NCBI GenBank assembly: GCA_025055455.1
Contig: JANWXD010000003.1
Location: forward strand, 1 to 64,000
Source: Bryobacteraceae bacterium
GTDB lineage: Bacteria; Acidobacteriota; Terriglobia; Bryobacterales; Bryobacteraceae
Direction: 5' to 3'
DNA length: 64,000 nt
Of this stretch, positions 11,122-24,366 are shown in pieces. The position numbers and the translations under genes are program-made. Numbering within the stretch: position 1 is the first letter of the stretch; every line of letters begins with the position of its first letter. The notes under the pieces are model-generated. The model worked only from the letters and a program-made list of their open reading frames with translations. It did not search any database and was not told the DNA's origin.

Positions 11122-11297
11122 CCGAAACGCGTTCCACGCCTGCCGCCCCCTTCCGACAGGCACGTTGCGATCCCGCGGGCTCTGTGCTATCACAGGAGTA
11201 GACCGAAGCCGGAGCAAGAGCTGCTATCCGACCACCGGCTTGCGCAAATAGCCGACCGGGTGCGGTCACAGGACTGTCATCTTAAAGGAGTCATGCT

Positions 11298-11609
11298 GTG
11301 GAAGCCGCTATTAATCGAAAATTGATCCGACCTCCGCTCCATGAGGTCAAGGATAAGGTGAACGTGCGCCGGAATCAGAAGAAGCCCGTTCCTGCCGACC
11401 AGACCCATGCGGAGACGTTCTATTACCTTAAGCAGATGCAAGCGAAGACTCCCATGGTGGTGGTGCTGAAGGACGGCGAAACGATTCACGGCGTCATCGA
11501 GTGGTATGACAAGGCTTGCCTGAAGATTCACCGCAGCGACGGGCCGAACTTGCTCATCTACAAGCCGAGCATCAAGTACATGTTCAAGGCCAATCAGGCC
11601 CACGGCTAG
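11298..11609 (+). CDS. hfq: Divergent Hfq-like RNA chaperone
   Basis: A 103-residue protein with an Sm-fold core at about residues 38-98. FYYLKQMQAKTPMVVVLKDG corresponds to Hfq helix 1 and strand 1, IHGVIEWYDKACLKIHR to the Sm1 region, and LLIYKPSIKYMFKA to the Sm2 region in which E. coli Hfq has YKHAI. The N-terminal 37 residues are a basic extension (VRRNQKKPVPADQ) absent from E. coli Hfq. The usual YKH histidine is proline here. GTG 11298 is placed seven bases after AAAGGAG; an ATG at 11293 is out of frame. The 175 bases upstream back to iolC hold no gene. It overlaps the convergent thioesterase by 26 bases. Confidence 0.82.
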   Translation: MEAAINRKLIRPPLHEVKDKVNVRRNQKKPVPADQTHAETFYYLKQMQAKTPMVVVLKDGETIHGVIEWYDKACLKIHRSDGPNLLIYKPSIKYMFKANQAHG

Positions 11610-12105
11610 GGCGACCCGTCGGGGAGGCGCGGGAGCGCAGCTGGAGGCGATATTCCCGCCGCCGGCCCGCCTCTTCGTAGCGTCGTTTTTCTTCGTCCGT
11701 CTCGGGAATGACGGGCGGAACGGGGGTCGGGCGACCCTGTTCGTCCAACGCCACGAACGTTAGGTAGGCGGAAGAGGTGTGGCGGACCTCGCCGGTGGTC
11801 AGATCTTCCACCATCACCTTTACGCCGACCTCCATCGAAGTGCGAAAGGCGCGGTTGACGGACGACTTCAGCACGATCAGCTGTCCGATGTAGACCGGGT
11901 GGAGGAATGTCATGTGATCTACCGAGGCAGTGACGACGGGACGGCGGGCGTGGCGGGTGGCGGCCAGGGCGCCGGCCAGGTCCACCAAGTGCATCACGCG
12001 TCCGCCCAGCAGGTGGCCGAGAGGATTGGCATCGTTGGGGAGTGCGATTTCTGAATATTCGGAAGCCGAAGCGCGCACCGGACGCCCTTGCAAGATGTCG
12101 CTCAC
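11584..12105 (-). CDS. Hotdog-fold acyl-CoA thioesterase (YciA/ACOT type)
   Basis: Hydrolyses acyl-CoA to free acid and CoA. The 173-residue protein shows the hotdog pattern: SEIALPNDANPLGHLLGGR with the catalytic Asn/Asp region, VMHLVDLAGALAATRHARR as the hotdog helix, DHMTFLHPVYIGQLIVLKS, and RHTSSAYLTFVALDEQGRP. The start is a GTG with no clear ribosome-binding site; a TATGCT lies eight bases upstream, so this may be a near-leaderless transcript. The last 20 residues are Arg/Pro-rich and run past the family domain into the convergent hfq 3' end. Substrate chain length cannot be inferred. Confidence 0.88.
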   Translation of the reverse strand: MSDILQGRPVRASASEYSEIALPNDANPLGHLLGGRVMHLVDLAGALAATRHARRPVVTASVDHMTFLHPVYIGQLIVLKSSVNRAFRTSMEVGVKVMVEDLTTGEVRHTSSAYLTFVALDEQGRPTPVPPVIPETDEEKRRYEEAGRRREYRLQLRSRASPTGRPSRGPDWP

Positions 12106-12141
12106 GTCCCACTAGCATAGCCTAACGAGAAAGGAGGTTCG

Positions 12142-12456
12142 ATGCCGGAAAGCCGCTTGGAGATCCTTCACCGGCTCGTCGAGCAGAATCCCGAGGACAG
12201 CCGAACGCGTTACATGCTGGCCATGGAGCTGGCCGGCGCCGGAGACCTGGAGGGGGCGCTGCGCGAATACGAGGCGCTGCTGGCTCGCGATCCCGCGTAT
12301 TGTTATGCCTACTTCCACGCGGGCCGCACGCTCGAGCGACTGGGGCGCACTGAAGAGGCGCGTCAGATGTACCGTCGGGGCATCGAGGCCGCCGAGCGGG
12401 CAGGCGACGCCCACGCGCGCGAGGAATTGCGGGGGGCTCTGGAAGCGCTCGGTTGA
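12142..12456 (+). CDS. Small TPR-repeat protein
   Basis: A 104-residue soluble protein made almost entirely of three helical TPR repeats (LEILHRLVEQNPEDSRTRYM, LEGALREYEALLARDPAYCY, TEEARQMYRRGIEAAERAG). No catalytic motif; it is likely a protein-protein interaction module. AAGGAGG just upstream supports the start. It is divergent from the thioesterase with overlapping putative -10 elements around 12113-12123, and converges on ssb with a 10-base gap. Confidence 0.8.
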   Translation: MPESRLEILHRLVEQNPEDSRTRYMLAMELAGAGDLEGALREYEALLARDPAYCYAYFHAGRTLERLGRTEEARQMYRRGIEAAERAGDAHAREELRGALEALG

Positions 12457-12466
12457 GGCTCGACCC

Positions 12467-12931
12467 TCAGAAGGGCACGTCGTCGTCGGTGATGCCGAAG
12501 TCAGCCGGCGGCTCCTCGGCGGCAGGCTGCGAACGGTGCACTGGGCGCGGCGCCGCGGCCGTTTGCGCGAGCTCGTCGGGGGCGCCCAATTCTGCTCCGC
12601 GGCCTCCGAGCAGGATCAGATCGTCAGCTACCACTTCTGTGACGTAGATTTTCTTGCCGTCCTTGTCCTCGTAGCTGCGGGTTTGCAAGCGTCCTTCCAC
12701 GTAAACCTGGCGGCCCTTGATCAGATAGCTGGCGACGTTTTCCTGGCGCCACAGCACGACGTTGTGCCAATCGGTTTCCTCCCGCCATTCGCCGGTCTGC
12801 TGGTCTTTCCAGCGGCGGCTGGTGGCCACCGGGAAGGTGGTCCGGGCCGTTCCGTTTGCGGTGAAGCGGGTCTCGGCGTCCCGGCCGAGGTTGCCGATCA
12901 GGATCACTTTGTTGACGCTTCGGGATGCCAT
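12467..12931 (-). CDS. ssb: Single-stranded DNA-binding protein
   Basis: Binds single-stranded DNA during replication, recombination and repair. The 154-residue protein has the OB-fold: VNKVILIGNLGRDAETRF at the N-terminus, then TDWHNVVLWRQENVASYLIKG, VYVEGRLQTRSYEDKDGKK and TEVVADDLILLGG. A Pro/Ala-rich linker follows, and the acidic tail ends DDDVPF, the motif that recruits repair proteins. Its ATG lies inside the 3' end of the YkgJ-type gene (28-base overlap), so translation may be coupled. A TATGCT at 12947-12952 (minus strand) may give it its own promoter. Confidence 0.96.
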   Translation of the reverse strand: MASRSVNKVILIGNLGRDAETRFTANGTARTTFPVATSRRWKDQQTGEWREETDWHNVVLWRQENVASYLIKGRQVYVEGRLQTRSYEDKDGKKIYVTEVVADDLILLGGRGAELGAPDELAQTAAAPRPVHRSQPAAEEPPADFGITDDDVPF

Positions 12932-13581
12932 ATGTCTTTGCACTCTAGCATACCGGTCCGCTGGCAGTGGGGTGGATCCGCGAGCAGATCCGAAAAGTCT
13001 TCCAGCAAGGCCCGGGCCACCGTCAGCGGATGGGGATCTCGGTAGCCCCCGCTGGCGTTGTAATCGGCCTGGAGGCGTTTCCAGCGTTCGTGGATACCGG
13101 TCTGAATGGTGACAAGCTGCGAATCCGCGATCTCCTCGCCGTTGCGGAAGTTCAGCTCGCACGCGAAAACGCGGCCCGGCTTGTCGGGGTTATACAGCGG
13201 CATCCCGAACTTACGACAGATGAGAGGCCTCCACTCATAGATGCGGCACAGGCCGTCCTCTAGGGCGGGGCAAGCCAGCCGCGTCCCGGGCGGCGGCAGG
13301 TTGCCCCAGGCCTCCGGTTGGCCGCGCTCCCCCACGAGCTTGCGCCGCTCCTCCAAGTACGCCCGGGCACGTTCTTGCAACCGCTGCCGGATTTCGGGAT
13401 CCAGACGCCGTACCCCTTCGGAGATCACGGCCGCTTCGATTTCGGTGATCTGGAACAGTTGGTGGCAGCAGTCCGCGCATCCGGGCCGACATTGGATGCG
13501 GGCGCCATACCTTCGGCGATTCCGCTCGAACTCGGCCTCGACTTCCGTACAGATCTGGCGGAACCGGCCGATGAGGGACAT
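12904..13581 (-). CDS. YkgJ-family cysteine-cluster protein
   Basis: A 225-residue protein with the cysteine pattern of the putative zinc/iron-chelating family: CRPGCADCCHQLFQITEIEA at about residues 30-50, and CPALEDGLCRIYEWRPLICR near residue 110-130, where Cys and the RPxxCR motif are conserved. These proteins bind a metal or Fe-S cluster; no reaction is established. It is cytoplasmic, with no signal peptide. The frame continues upstream to 13764, but MSLIGRFRQIC at 13581 is the first sensible start. It overlaps ssb, suggesting cotranscription. Confidence 0.85.
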   Translation of the reverse strand: MSLIGRFRQICTEVEAEFERNRRRYGARIQCRPGCADCCHQLFQITEIEAAVISEGVRRLDPEIRQRLQERARAYLEERRKLVGERGQPEAWGNLPPPGTRLACPALEDGLCRIYEWRPLICRKFGMPLYNPDKPGRVFACELNFRNGEEIADSQLVTIQTGIHERWKRLQADYNASGGYRDPHPLTVARALLEDFSDLLADPPHCQRTGMLECKDIWHPEASTK

Positions 13582-13741
13582 GAGGGCCGAAGGCGATCCT
13601 GGCGCTCGCAAGATTCTCTTGCACTTTACCAGATTTCGGGCATAATCAAGACTTGGGAACGCGAGGACGCCCCGGGGGCGGGGGGTCGTCGTGTTCTTAA
13701 TGGCTGCCGCGAGAGTAGAATAAGGGAGGAGCCGGAAGGGT

Positions 13742-14986
13742 ATGGCGTCGAGGCCGGCGCCCACACCGCGTAAGAGGCTGTCGTTTGCGGCCGCGAGCCT
13801 CCTGTTGGCGTGTGCTCCGGGGATGGCTCAGAGGCTGATCCAAAGTTCCGCCTCCAACGGTCTGGTGCGGCTCCACAACACGGATTGGGCCGTGTTGGAG
13901 CTCCAGGAACCGCGCAAGGATTTGCCGTGTAACGTAACTCCGAGCAAGCCGGTGTTGGGCTTTGACCTGAAGTTCCACGCCGGCTACGAAGTCAGCGTTC
14001 CATTGAGGGACTTGGCGGGCTCGGAGAACCTCCTCACCATCCTGTTTCGAGTGACTCCGGAGCAGAAAGGGGCCCAACCGGCGTATTTTGTCCAGCACAT
14101 TCGTGTCCCGCCCATCGAGCCCGACGCGCGAGGGGAAGCGTACTTGCAGGGCAGCTTCGACCTGGGCGAGGGCCGCTATCATGTCGACTGGTTGATGCGC
14201 GACCGCGCCGAGCGGGTCTGCTCGGCGTATTGGGATGTGGAGGCGGCCCTCTCTCCCCGGGATCGGGACATCGTCGTAGCCCTCGCGCCGGCTACGGTGC
14301 AGCCTTCCGATCCCGAGCCGTTCCGCGACGAGCCGCCTGTGCGGCGCGCCGCAGAGGAACCGCCCCTGAACGTCAAGGTCCTGATCAATTTCGCGCCGCA
14401 GAACTCCTACTCGGCAGTGTTGCAGCCCCTCGACACCAACGCCCTGGTTTCGATCCTGCGGAGCATCGCGCGCGAGCCCCGCATCGGCAAGTTTTCCATT
14501 GTCGCCTTCAACCTGCAGGAGCAGCGCATCGTCTACCGGCAGGACGGAGCCGAACGGATCGATTTCCCCGCTCTGGGCGAGGCGTTGCAGACGCTCAACC
14601 TCGGCACGATCGACATCAAACGCCTGGGTCAGAAGGATGCCGAGACCCGGTTCCTGGCGGAATTGATCCGCAGCGAAACGGCGGCGGAGGATCGGCCGGA
14701 CGCCCTCATCTTTGCGGGCCCGAAGGTTCTGCTCCCCGAGAAGATTCAGGAGGAAGACCTCAAGCAGATCGGCGGGCTGGAGTATCCGGTCTTCTACATG
14801 AACTACAACCTGTATCCGCAGGCCAACCCATGGCGGGACGCGATCGGCGCGGTGGTGAAATTTTTCAAGGGAACCGAATTCACCATCAGCCGTCCGCGCG
14901 ATTTGTGGCACGCCATTACGGAGATGGTTTCGCGCATCGTGCAGTTCAAGCAGCAACGGGCGTCGTCCAATGGTGTCTCGCGGTAG
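13742..14986 (+). CDS. Exported vWA-like protein of acidobacterial type
   Basis: A 414-residue protein with a Sec signal peptide (RLSFAAASLLLACAPGMAQ). An N-terminal beta-rich part (residues 30-200) is followed by a Rossmann-like region (about 215-400) that resembles a vWA fold without a clear metal site: LNVKVLINFAPQNSY, KFSIVAFNLQEQRIVY, RPDALIFAGPKVLLPE and LEYPVFYMNYN. I do not recognise an enzyme motif. A good Shine-Dalgarno (GGAAGGG) precedes the ATG. Its last 17 bases overlap the start of the exported methyltransferase-like gene, so the two are translationally linked and possibly act together in the periplasm. Confidence 0.6.
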   Translation: MASRPAPTPRKRLSFAAASLLLACAPGMAQRLIQSSASNGLVRLHNTDWAVLELQEPRKDLPCNVTPSKPVLGFDLKFHAGYEVSVPLRDLAGSENLLTILFRVTPEQKGAQPAYFVQHIRVPPIEPDARGEAYLQGSFDLGEGRYHVDWLMRDRAERVCSAYWDVEAALSPRDRDIVVALAPATVQPSDPEPFRDEPPVRRAAEEPPLNVKVLINFAPQNSYSAVLQPLDTNALVSILRSIAREPRIGKFSIVAFNLQEQRIVYRQDGAERIDFPALGEALQTLNLGTIDIKRLGQKDAETRFLAELIRSETAAEDRPDALIFAGPKVLLPEKIQEEDLKQIGGLEYPVFYMNYNLYPQANPWRDAIGAVVKFFKGTEFTISRPRDLWHAITEMVSRIVQFKQQRASSNGVSR

Positions 14987-15572
14987 TTCGCGGCTACAGG
15001 GGGCTGCGCTGTTGGCGCTGGCGGTGCTCCTAGCCGCCCCTGAGCCCCTCACAGCGCAGCCACGGCGCATTCGTCCCGATCACTGGCGGCATCCTGACAA
15101 TTTGGCGCCCTTCGTGGCCACCCCCGAGTTGGTGGCGGAGAAGATGCTGGAGGCGGCCGGAGTGAAGCCCGGGGAGGTGGTCTACGACCTGGGCTGCGGC
15201 GACGGACGCATCCTGTTCGTGGCAGCTCAGAAATTTCAGGCCCGCGCCGTTGGCATCGAGCTTTCCCCAGCCTTGGTCCAGCAGGCCTCCGAGAAGGCGC
15301 GGAAACTGGGACTCACCGAACGCGTCCGAGTGGTTCAAGGGAACTTGTTCGACGCCGATCTCCGCGAGGCCGACGTCGTGACGCTGTACTTGATGCGCCT
15401 CTCCAACGAGCGCCTGAAGCCGAAGCTCGTGCACGAACTGAAGCCGGGCGCTCGGGTGGTGTCGCACGATTATGAGATCATGGGCTGGAAAGCCGACCGC
15501 GTCGAGACGGTGAAGCTGCACCGCCGGCCGCACACCATCTACGTCTACCGGATGCCCCCCACGCTGGAGTGA
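14970..15572 (+). CDS. SAM-methyltransferase-fold protein with signal peptide
   Basis: A 200-residue class I methyltransferase fold preceded by an apparent Sec signal peptide (LQGAALLALAVLLAAPEPLTA, predicted cleavage before QPRR). The SAM-binding core is complete: VVYDLGCGDGRILF (motif I), AVGIELSPALVQQASEKA (motif II), RVVQGNLFDADLREADVVT, then LKPGARVVSHDYEIMGW. The arrangement, including the leading PFVATPELVAEKMLEAAGVK, resembles the FAM173/ATPSCKMT lysine methyltransferases. SAM is not normally available outside the cytoplasm, so either the leader is a membrane anchor facing inwards, or the protein binds another ligand. It overlaps the preceding exported gene by 17 bases. Confidence 0.75.
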   Translation: MVSRGSSRLQGAALLALAVLLAAPEPLTAQPRRIRPDHWRHPDNLAPFVATPELVAEKMLEAAGVKPGEVVYDLGCGDGRILFVAAQKFQARAVGIELSPALVQQASEKARKLGLTERVRVVQGNLFDADLREADVVTLYLMRLSNERLKPKLVHELKPGARVVSHDYEIMGWKADRVETVKLHRRPHTIYVYRMPPTLE

Positions 15573-15639
15573 GACCTGCCCTCGCGGGACTCCGTTCGCC
15601 CCGGCTACGGACGTCTCGTCCCACGATCGGCGTACGTTC

Positions 15640-15645
15640 GATAAT
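15640..15645 (+). promoter_or_regulatory. -10 element of a probable leaderless pfkB-family transcript
   Basis: GATAAT ends six bases before the ATG at 15652 and no Shine-Dalgarno sequence is present. It would drive the four-gene operon ending in bshB1. The -35 is not evident. Confidence 0.4.
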
Positions 15646-15651
15646 CAGTCT

Positions 15652-16611
15652 ATGCCGGCATTCGATGTGGTGGGCATCGGCCTGAACGCCACCGACACCC
15701 TGCTGGTGGTACCCCGGTTCCCGGCCTACGCGGGCAAAGTAGCGATCGAAGACGAGCTCGTCAGCCCGGGCGGGCAAGTCGCCAGCGCCATGGTGACCTG
15801 CGCGCGCCTGGGCTTGCGCGTGAAGTACATCGGTACAGTGGGCGATGACGAACGCGGGCGCATTCAACTGGAAAGCTTGGTGGCGGAGGGGATCAATCTC
15901 GACGATGTTCAGGTGCGCGCCGGATGCCCCAACCAGAGCGCCTACATCGTCATCGACCGGTCCACGGGCGAGCGGACGGTCCTCTGGCGCCGACTCGAGT
16001 GCCTGCGCCTGGAGCCGGAGCAAATCCGCGAGGAGCAGATCACCTGTGCGCGCCTTCTCCACATTGACGGCCACGACACACCCGCCATCGAAAAGGCGGC
16101 CCGCATCGCAAAGTCCGTCGGAATCCCGGTGACCGTAGACGTCGACACGCTCTACCACGGCTTCGATCGGGTGCTGCCGCACGTGGATTATTTGATCGCC
16201 AGCTCCGAGTTCCCTACCCAGTGGACCAACGAGAGCGACCCGTTCAAGGCGTTGGAACTGATCCAGGAGGAGTACGGCATGCGGGTGGCGGCCATGACCC
16301 TGGGGGCCCACGGGGCGCTGGCGCGTGCGGAGGGACGCTTCGTTTACTCGCCCGCGTTCGTCGTCAACTGCGTGGACACTACGGGCGCCGGCGATGTCTT
16401 TCATGGGGCGTTTTGCTACGCCGTGCTGGCCCGGATGGACCTGGCGGAGGCGCTGGACTTTTCGAACGCCATGGCGGCGCTCAACTGCACGGCGCTGGGC
16501 GCCCGGGGAGGAATCCGCGATCAGACCGAGGCTCGGACGCTCATGCGGCGCGCCGAGCGGCGGGTGCATCCCGATTTCGCCGCCCACGCTTTCGTCACCG
16601 CACGGTCATGA
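15652..16611 (+). CDS. PfkB-family carbohydrate kinase
   Basis: A 319-residue ribokinase-fold kinase. The N-terminal motif is VSPGGQVASAMVTCARLGL and the C-terminal catalytic motif is CVDTTGAGDVFHGAFCYAVL with the catalytic aspartate in GAGD. It phosphorylates a sugar or nucleoside with ATP, but the substrate cannot be read from motifs. It heads an operon in which each downstream gene overlaps its neighbour; its stop overlaps the rhomboid start (ATGA). Confidence 0.9.
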   Translation: MPAFDVVGIGLNATDTLLVVPRFPAYAGKVAIEDELVSPGGQVASAMVTCARLGLRVKYIGTVGDDERGRIQLESLVAEGINLDDVQVRAGCPNQSAYIVIDRSTGERTVLWRRLECLRLEPEQIREEQITCARLLHIDGHDTPAIEKAARIAKSVGIPVTVDVDTLYHGFDRVLPHVDYLIASSEFPTQWTNESDPFKALELIQEEYGMRVAAMTLGAHGALARAEGRFVYSPAFVVNCVDTTGAGDVFHGAFCYAVLARMDLAEALDFSNAMAALNCTALGARGGIRDQTEARTLMRRAERRVHPDFAAHAFVTARS

Positions 16612-17276
16612 TTCCCCTGCGCGACTCCCAGCCGAGCTACACGACGCCGGTGGTGACCCTGAGTCTCATCGTCGTCAACGTCCTGGCGTTCTTGTACGAG
16701 ATTTCCCTGGATCCGTTCAGCCTGAACCATTTCATTGCCACGTACGGGGTGATTCCGGACCGGCTCGACCCCTTCACGCTGCTGACTTCCATGTTCCTCC
16801 ACGGCGGCTGGATGCACCTGATCGGCAACATGTGGTTTCTCTGGATTTACGGCGACAACGTGGAGGACATCTTGGGTCGGGGGAAGTTTCTTCTCTTCTA
16901 CCTGCTTTCCGGCATCGCTGCCGGTCTGGTGCACGTCGCCTTCAACCCTTACTCCCGCGTGCCGACCATCGGCGCCAGCGGGGCCATTGCCGGGGTCATG
17001 GGCGCCTATATGGTCAAGTTTCCTCGCTCCCGAATCATCACGCTCGTGCCTATTTTCGTGTTCCTGACGACGGTCGAAGTGCCGGCCTCGATCATTCTGC
17101 TGTACTGGTTCGTGATCCAGTTCTTCAGCGGACTGGGAACCATTGGCGAGTCGCACCTCTCCCAGGGGGGCGTGGCTTGGTTTGCTCACGTGGGCGGGTT
17201 CGTCGCCGGGGCGATCCTCATCAAGCTGTTCCGCACGCGCGAGCGCTGGCGGCGCAGGCCCGATCTGCATTGGTGA
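16608..17276 (+). CDS. Rhomboid-family intramembrane serine protease
   Basis: A 222-residue polytopic membrane protease with about six hydrophobic segments. The family features are present: HGGWMHLIGNMWFLWIYG after the first long loop, the catalytic serine in PTIGASGAIAGVMGAYM, and the catalytic histidine in WFAHVGGFVAGAILI. It cleaves transmembrane substrates within the bilayer; the substrate is unknown. It is coupled to the kinase gene before it and to the glutaredoxin-like gene after it (TGATG). Confidence 0.93.
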   Translation: MIPLRDSQPSYTTPVVTLSLIVVNVLAFLYEISLDPFSLNHFIATYGVIPDRLDPFTLLTSMFLHGGWMHLIGNMWFLWIYGDNVEDILGRGKFLLFYLLSGIAAGLVHVAFNPYSRVPTIGASGAIAGVMGAYMVKFPRSRIITLVPIFVFLTTVEVPASIILLYWFVIQFFSGLGTIGESHLSQGGVAWFAHVGGFVAGAILIKLFRTRERWRRRPDLHW

Positions 17277-17527
17277 TGGAACGAAGGCCCACCGTCACGC
17301 TGTACACCCGCCAGGGTTGTCACCTCTGCCGCCAGGCGCAGGAGGTGCTGAAGCGGGCGCGGCGCCGGGCGGAATTCCGCCTGCAAGTCGTCGACGTGGA
17401 TGGCGACGAGGAGTTGCGGCGCCGCTACGGGGAACGGGTGCCCGTGATTGCCGTCGACGGAGAGGACGCCTTTCAGTACTCGGTGGATGAGGAAGCCTTC
17501 CTCGAGCGGCTGGCGGCCCAATCATGA
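17276..17527 (+). CDS. Glutaredoxin-like thiol-disulfide protein
   Basis: An 83-residue thioredoxin-fold protein: VTLYTRQGCHLCRQAQEVL gives the CxxC active site at residues about 15-18, and ERVPVIAVDGED carries the cis-proline. The size and C-terminal SVDEEAFLERL fit the short DUF836/glutaredoxin-2-like family. Small proteins of this kind reduce disulfides or mixed disulfides with a low-molecular-weight thiol. It sits immediately before bshB1 and overlaps it by four bases, so bacillithiol is a plausible partner; that is inference from context. Confidence 0.85.
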   Translation: MERRPTVTLYTRQGCHLCRQAQEVLKRARRRAEFRLQVVDVDGDEELRRRYGERVPVIAVDGEDAFQYSVDEEAFLERLAAQS

Positions 17528-18237
17528 CCGAAGCGCTGGATATCCTCGCCATCGCAGCCCATCCGGACGACGTGGAGCAAACCTGCGGGGGCACGCTGAT
17601 CAAGATGGCCGAAGCCGGCTACCGGACGGGCGTGCTCGATCTGACCGCGGGCGAGATGGCCACGCGCGGAAGCGCCGAAACACGTCGGGCGGAGGCCGAG
17701 GAGGCCGCTCGTCACCTGCTCCTTTCCTGGCGAGGCAACATGGGCTTCCCCGACGCGCGGCTCGAGAATACTTTGGCGGCGCGCCTGTCCTTGGCGGTGA
17801 AGATTCGCGAACTCAAGCCGCGTGTGGTGATCCTACCGTACTGGCAGGGCCGCCATCCCGACCACTACCGCGCCAGCGAGCTCGGCTACGAGGCCTGTTT
17901 TCTGGCCGGATTGAAAAAGATCGATGAGTGCACCGAACCGCACCGTCCGTTCAAAATCCTCTACTCGGCGGCGTACGCGCCGGTGGCGCCATCCTTCGTC
18001 GTCGACATCACGCGCCAGTTCGAGCGGCGGATGGCGGCGCTGTTGAGCTACAAGTCGCAGTACGGGGGCGGAGACCGGCCGGACCTGTTTCCGAACGAAG
18101 CCGAGATCCGCGAGCGACTGGCCGCCATCGCGCGCTACTACGGCAACCTGATCGGGGTGCGCTACGGAGAGCCGTTTGTCACCCGCGAAACGATGCGCGT
18201 GGACGACATCGTGGCGCTGAGCGTCCGGAGCTTGTGA
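17524..18237 (+). CDS. bshB1: Bacillithiol biosynthesis deacetylase BshB1
   Basis: A PIG-L/LmbE-type zinc deacetylase that removes acetate from GlcNAc-malate to give GlcN-malate, the second step of bacillithiol synthesis. The 237-residue protein has the zinc motif [16 protein letters not shown] near the N-terminus and [19 protein letters not shown] with the second metal-site histidine. The BshB1 features [10 protein letters not shown] and LLSYKSQY are present, separating it from generic LmbE proteins. Length is normal. bshA and bshC are not in this window. Confidence 0.92.
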   Translation: MTEALDILAIAAHPDDVEQTCGGTLIKMAEAGYRTGVLDLTAGEMATRGSAETRRAEAEEAARHLLLSWRGNMGFPDARLENTLAARLSLAVKIRELKPRVVILPYWQGRHPDHYRASELGYEACFLAGLKKIDECTEPHRPFKILYSAAYAPVAPSFVVDITRQFERRMAALLSYKSQYGGGDRPDLFPNEAEIRERLAAIARYYGNLIGVRYGEPFVTRETMRVDDIVALSVRSL

Positions 18238-18310
18238 GCCTCGCCTCGCAAGGCGGCGGTGCGATCTCGAAGCGGGCGCTGCCCTGGTGGCGTACATCCT
18301 CGAGAGCCGC

Positions 18311-19750
18311 CTACGGCAGACGAGTCTCTCCCATCAGCCAGCGGTCGATGGCGCGGGCCGCTTGGCGGCCTTCCGCGATAGCCCAAACGACCAGTGACTG
18401 GCCCCGGCGGGCGTCGCCGGCCGCGAACACCCCCGGCACCGAGGACATGTAGTTCTCGTCCGTCTTGACGTTTCCTCGCGCGTCCAGCTCGACGCCCAGC
18501 GGCTCGAGCACGTCGCGCCGCACCGGGCCCAGAAAACCCATGGCCAGCAGCACCAAATCGACGTCCATGGTGATGTCGGTCCCTGGGATCGGTTCGAAGT
18601 TCGGCGGCGGCCCAACCCGCACCGCATGGAGCTTGCGGACATGGCCGTTTTCGTCCCCGCTGAATCCTGTCGTCGAAATGGACCATTCGCGGATGCCGCC
18701 TTCTTCATGGGAACTTTCCGAGCGCAACTGCAGCGGCCACAGCGGCCAGGGCGTCAGCGGCGAACGTTCCTCGGGCGGCCGCGGCAAAATCTCGAACTGG
18801 TGCACGGAAAGCGCCTTCTGGCGGTGGCAGGTGCCCAGACAGTCCGCCCCCGTGTCGCCGCCTCCGATGATGACCACGCGCTTGCCCGTGGCCAGGATCG
18901 GCTCCGGGTAGCGCGTTTCGTCCGCGGCCAGGTCCCGATCGCCGGCGTTGCGCTTGTTCTGCTGGGACAGGAAGTCCATGGCAAAGTGGATACCTTTGAG
19001 TTCGCGCCCCGGGACGTTCAGATCGCGCGGCTGCTCGGCGCCCACGGCGATCAGGAGGGCGTCGAAGTCTTTGCGCAGATCTTCCACCGGCACATTGCGC
19101 CCCACATGCGCCCGCGTAACGAACTGGACGCCCTCGGCCACGAGTTGCTCCAGGCGGCGGTCCAGGTACCGCTTCTCCATCTTGAAGTCGGGAATCCCGT
19201 AACGCAGCAGGCCGCCGATGCGGTCGGCCTTTTCGAAGACCGTGACCCAGTGGCCTGCGCGGTTGAGCTGTTGCGCCGCCGCCAGACCCGCCGGGCCGGA
19301 GCCGACGATCGCCACGCGTTTTCCGGTGCGCACCTCCGGGGGCTCGGGCCGGATCCACCCTCGTCGCCAGGCATGGTCCACGATGGCCCGCTCGATCGCT
19401 TTGATCGTGACCGGCGGCTCGTTGATGCCCAGCACGCAAGCCGCCTCGCAGGGGGCCGGACAGATTCGCCCGGTAAACTCGGGGAAGTTGTTCGTTGCGT
19501 GCAGCATGCGGATGGCGTCGCGCCACCGGTCGCGGTAGACGAGGTCGTTCCAGTCCGGAATGATGTTGTTGAGCGGACAGCCGGTGTGGCAGAACGGCAC
19601 GCCGCAGTCCATGCAGCGCGCCCCTTGGATGCGGACTTTGTCCTCCGGAAATTCCAGGTAGACTTCGAACCAGTCGTTGACGCGCTCGCTCACCGGACGC
19701 CGCGGGGGTGTCTCCCGCGCGTACTCCTTGAATCCCGTGACCTTGCCCAT
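18311..19750 (-). CDS. gltD: Glutamate synthase small (beta) subunit
   Basis: Supplies electrons from NADPH to GltB for making glutamate from glutamine and 2-oxoglutarate. The 479-residue flavoprotein has N-terminal [4Fe-4S]-type cysteines ([29 protein letters not shown]), the FAD-binding [17 protein letters not shown] with [18 protein letters not shown], and the NADPH-binding [14 protein letters not shown]. The C-terminus has [19 protein letters not shown], the second FAD contact. It follows gltB by 18 bases on the same strand, so gltBD is an operon. Confidence 0.96.
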   Translation of the reverse strand: MGKVTGFKEYARETPPRRPVSERVNDWFEVYLEFPEDKVRIQGARCMDCGVPFCHTGCPLNNIIPDWNDLVYRDRWRDAIRMLHATNNFPEFTGRICPAPCEAACVLGINEPPVTIKAIERAIVDHAWRRGWIRPEPPEVRTGKRVAIVGSGPAGLAAAQQLNRAGHWVTVFEKADRIGGLLRYGIPDFKMEKRYLDRRLEQLVAEGVQFVTRAHVGRNVPVEDLRKDFDALLIAVGAEQPRDLNVPGRELKGIHFAMDFLSQQNKRNAGDRDLAADETRYPEPILATGKRVVIIGGGDTGADCLGTCHRQKALSVHQFEILPRPPEERSPLTPWPLWPLQLRSESSHEEGGIREWSISTTGFSGDENGHVRKLHAVRVGPPPNFEPIPGTDITMDVDLVLLAMGFLGPVRRDVLEPLGVELDARGNVKTDENYMSSVPGVFAAGDARRGQSLVVWAIAEGRQAARAIDRWLMGETRLP

Positions 19751-19768
19751 CGTGGTTTCCGAAGCGAA

Positions 19769-24337
<4,569 letters not shown>

Positions 24338-24366
24338 GGCCCGTTGCGCGATCGGGTGTTTCCCCA

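Noticed and set aside
11165-11190. TTGCGA...TGCTAT upstream of hfq as a promoter
   Set aside because: The spacer is 14 bases, too short for a convincing sigma-70 promoter.
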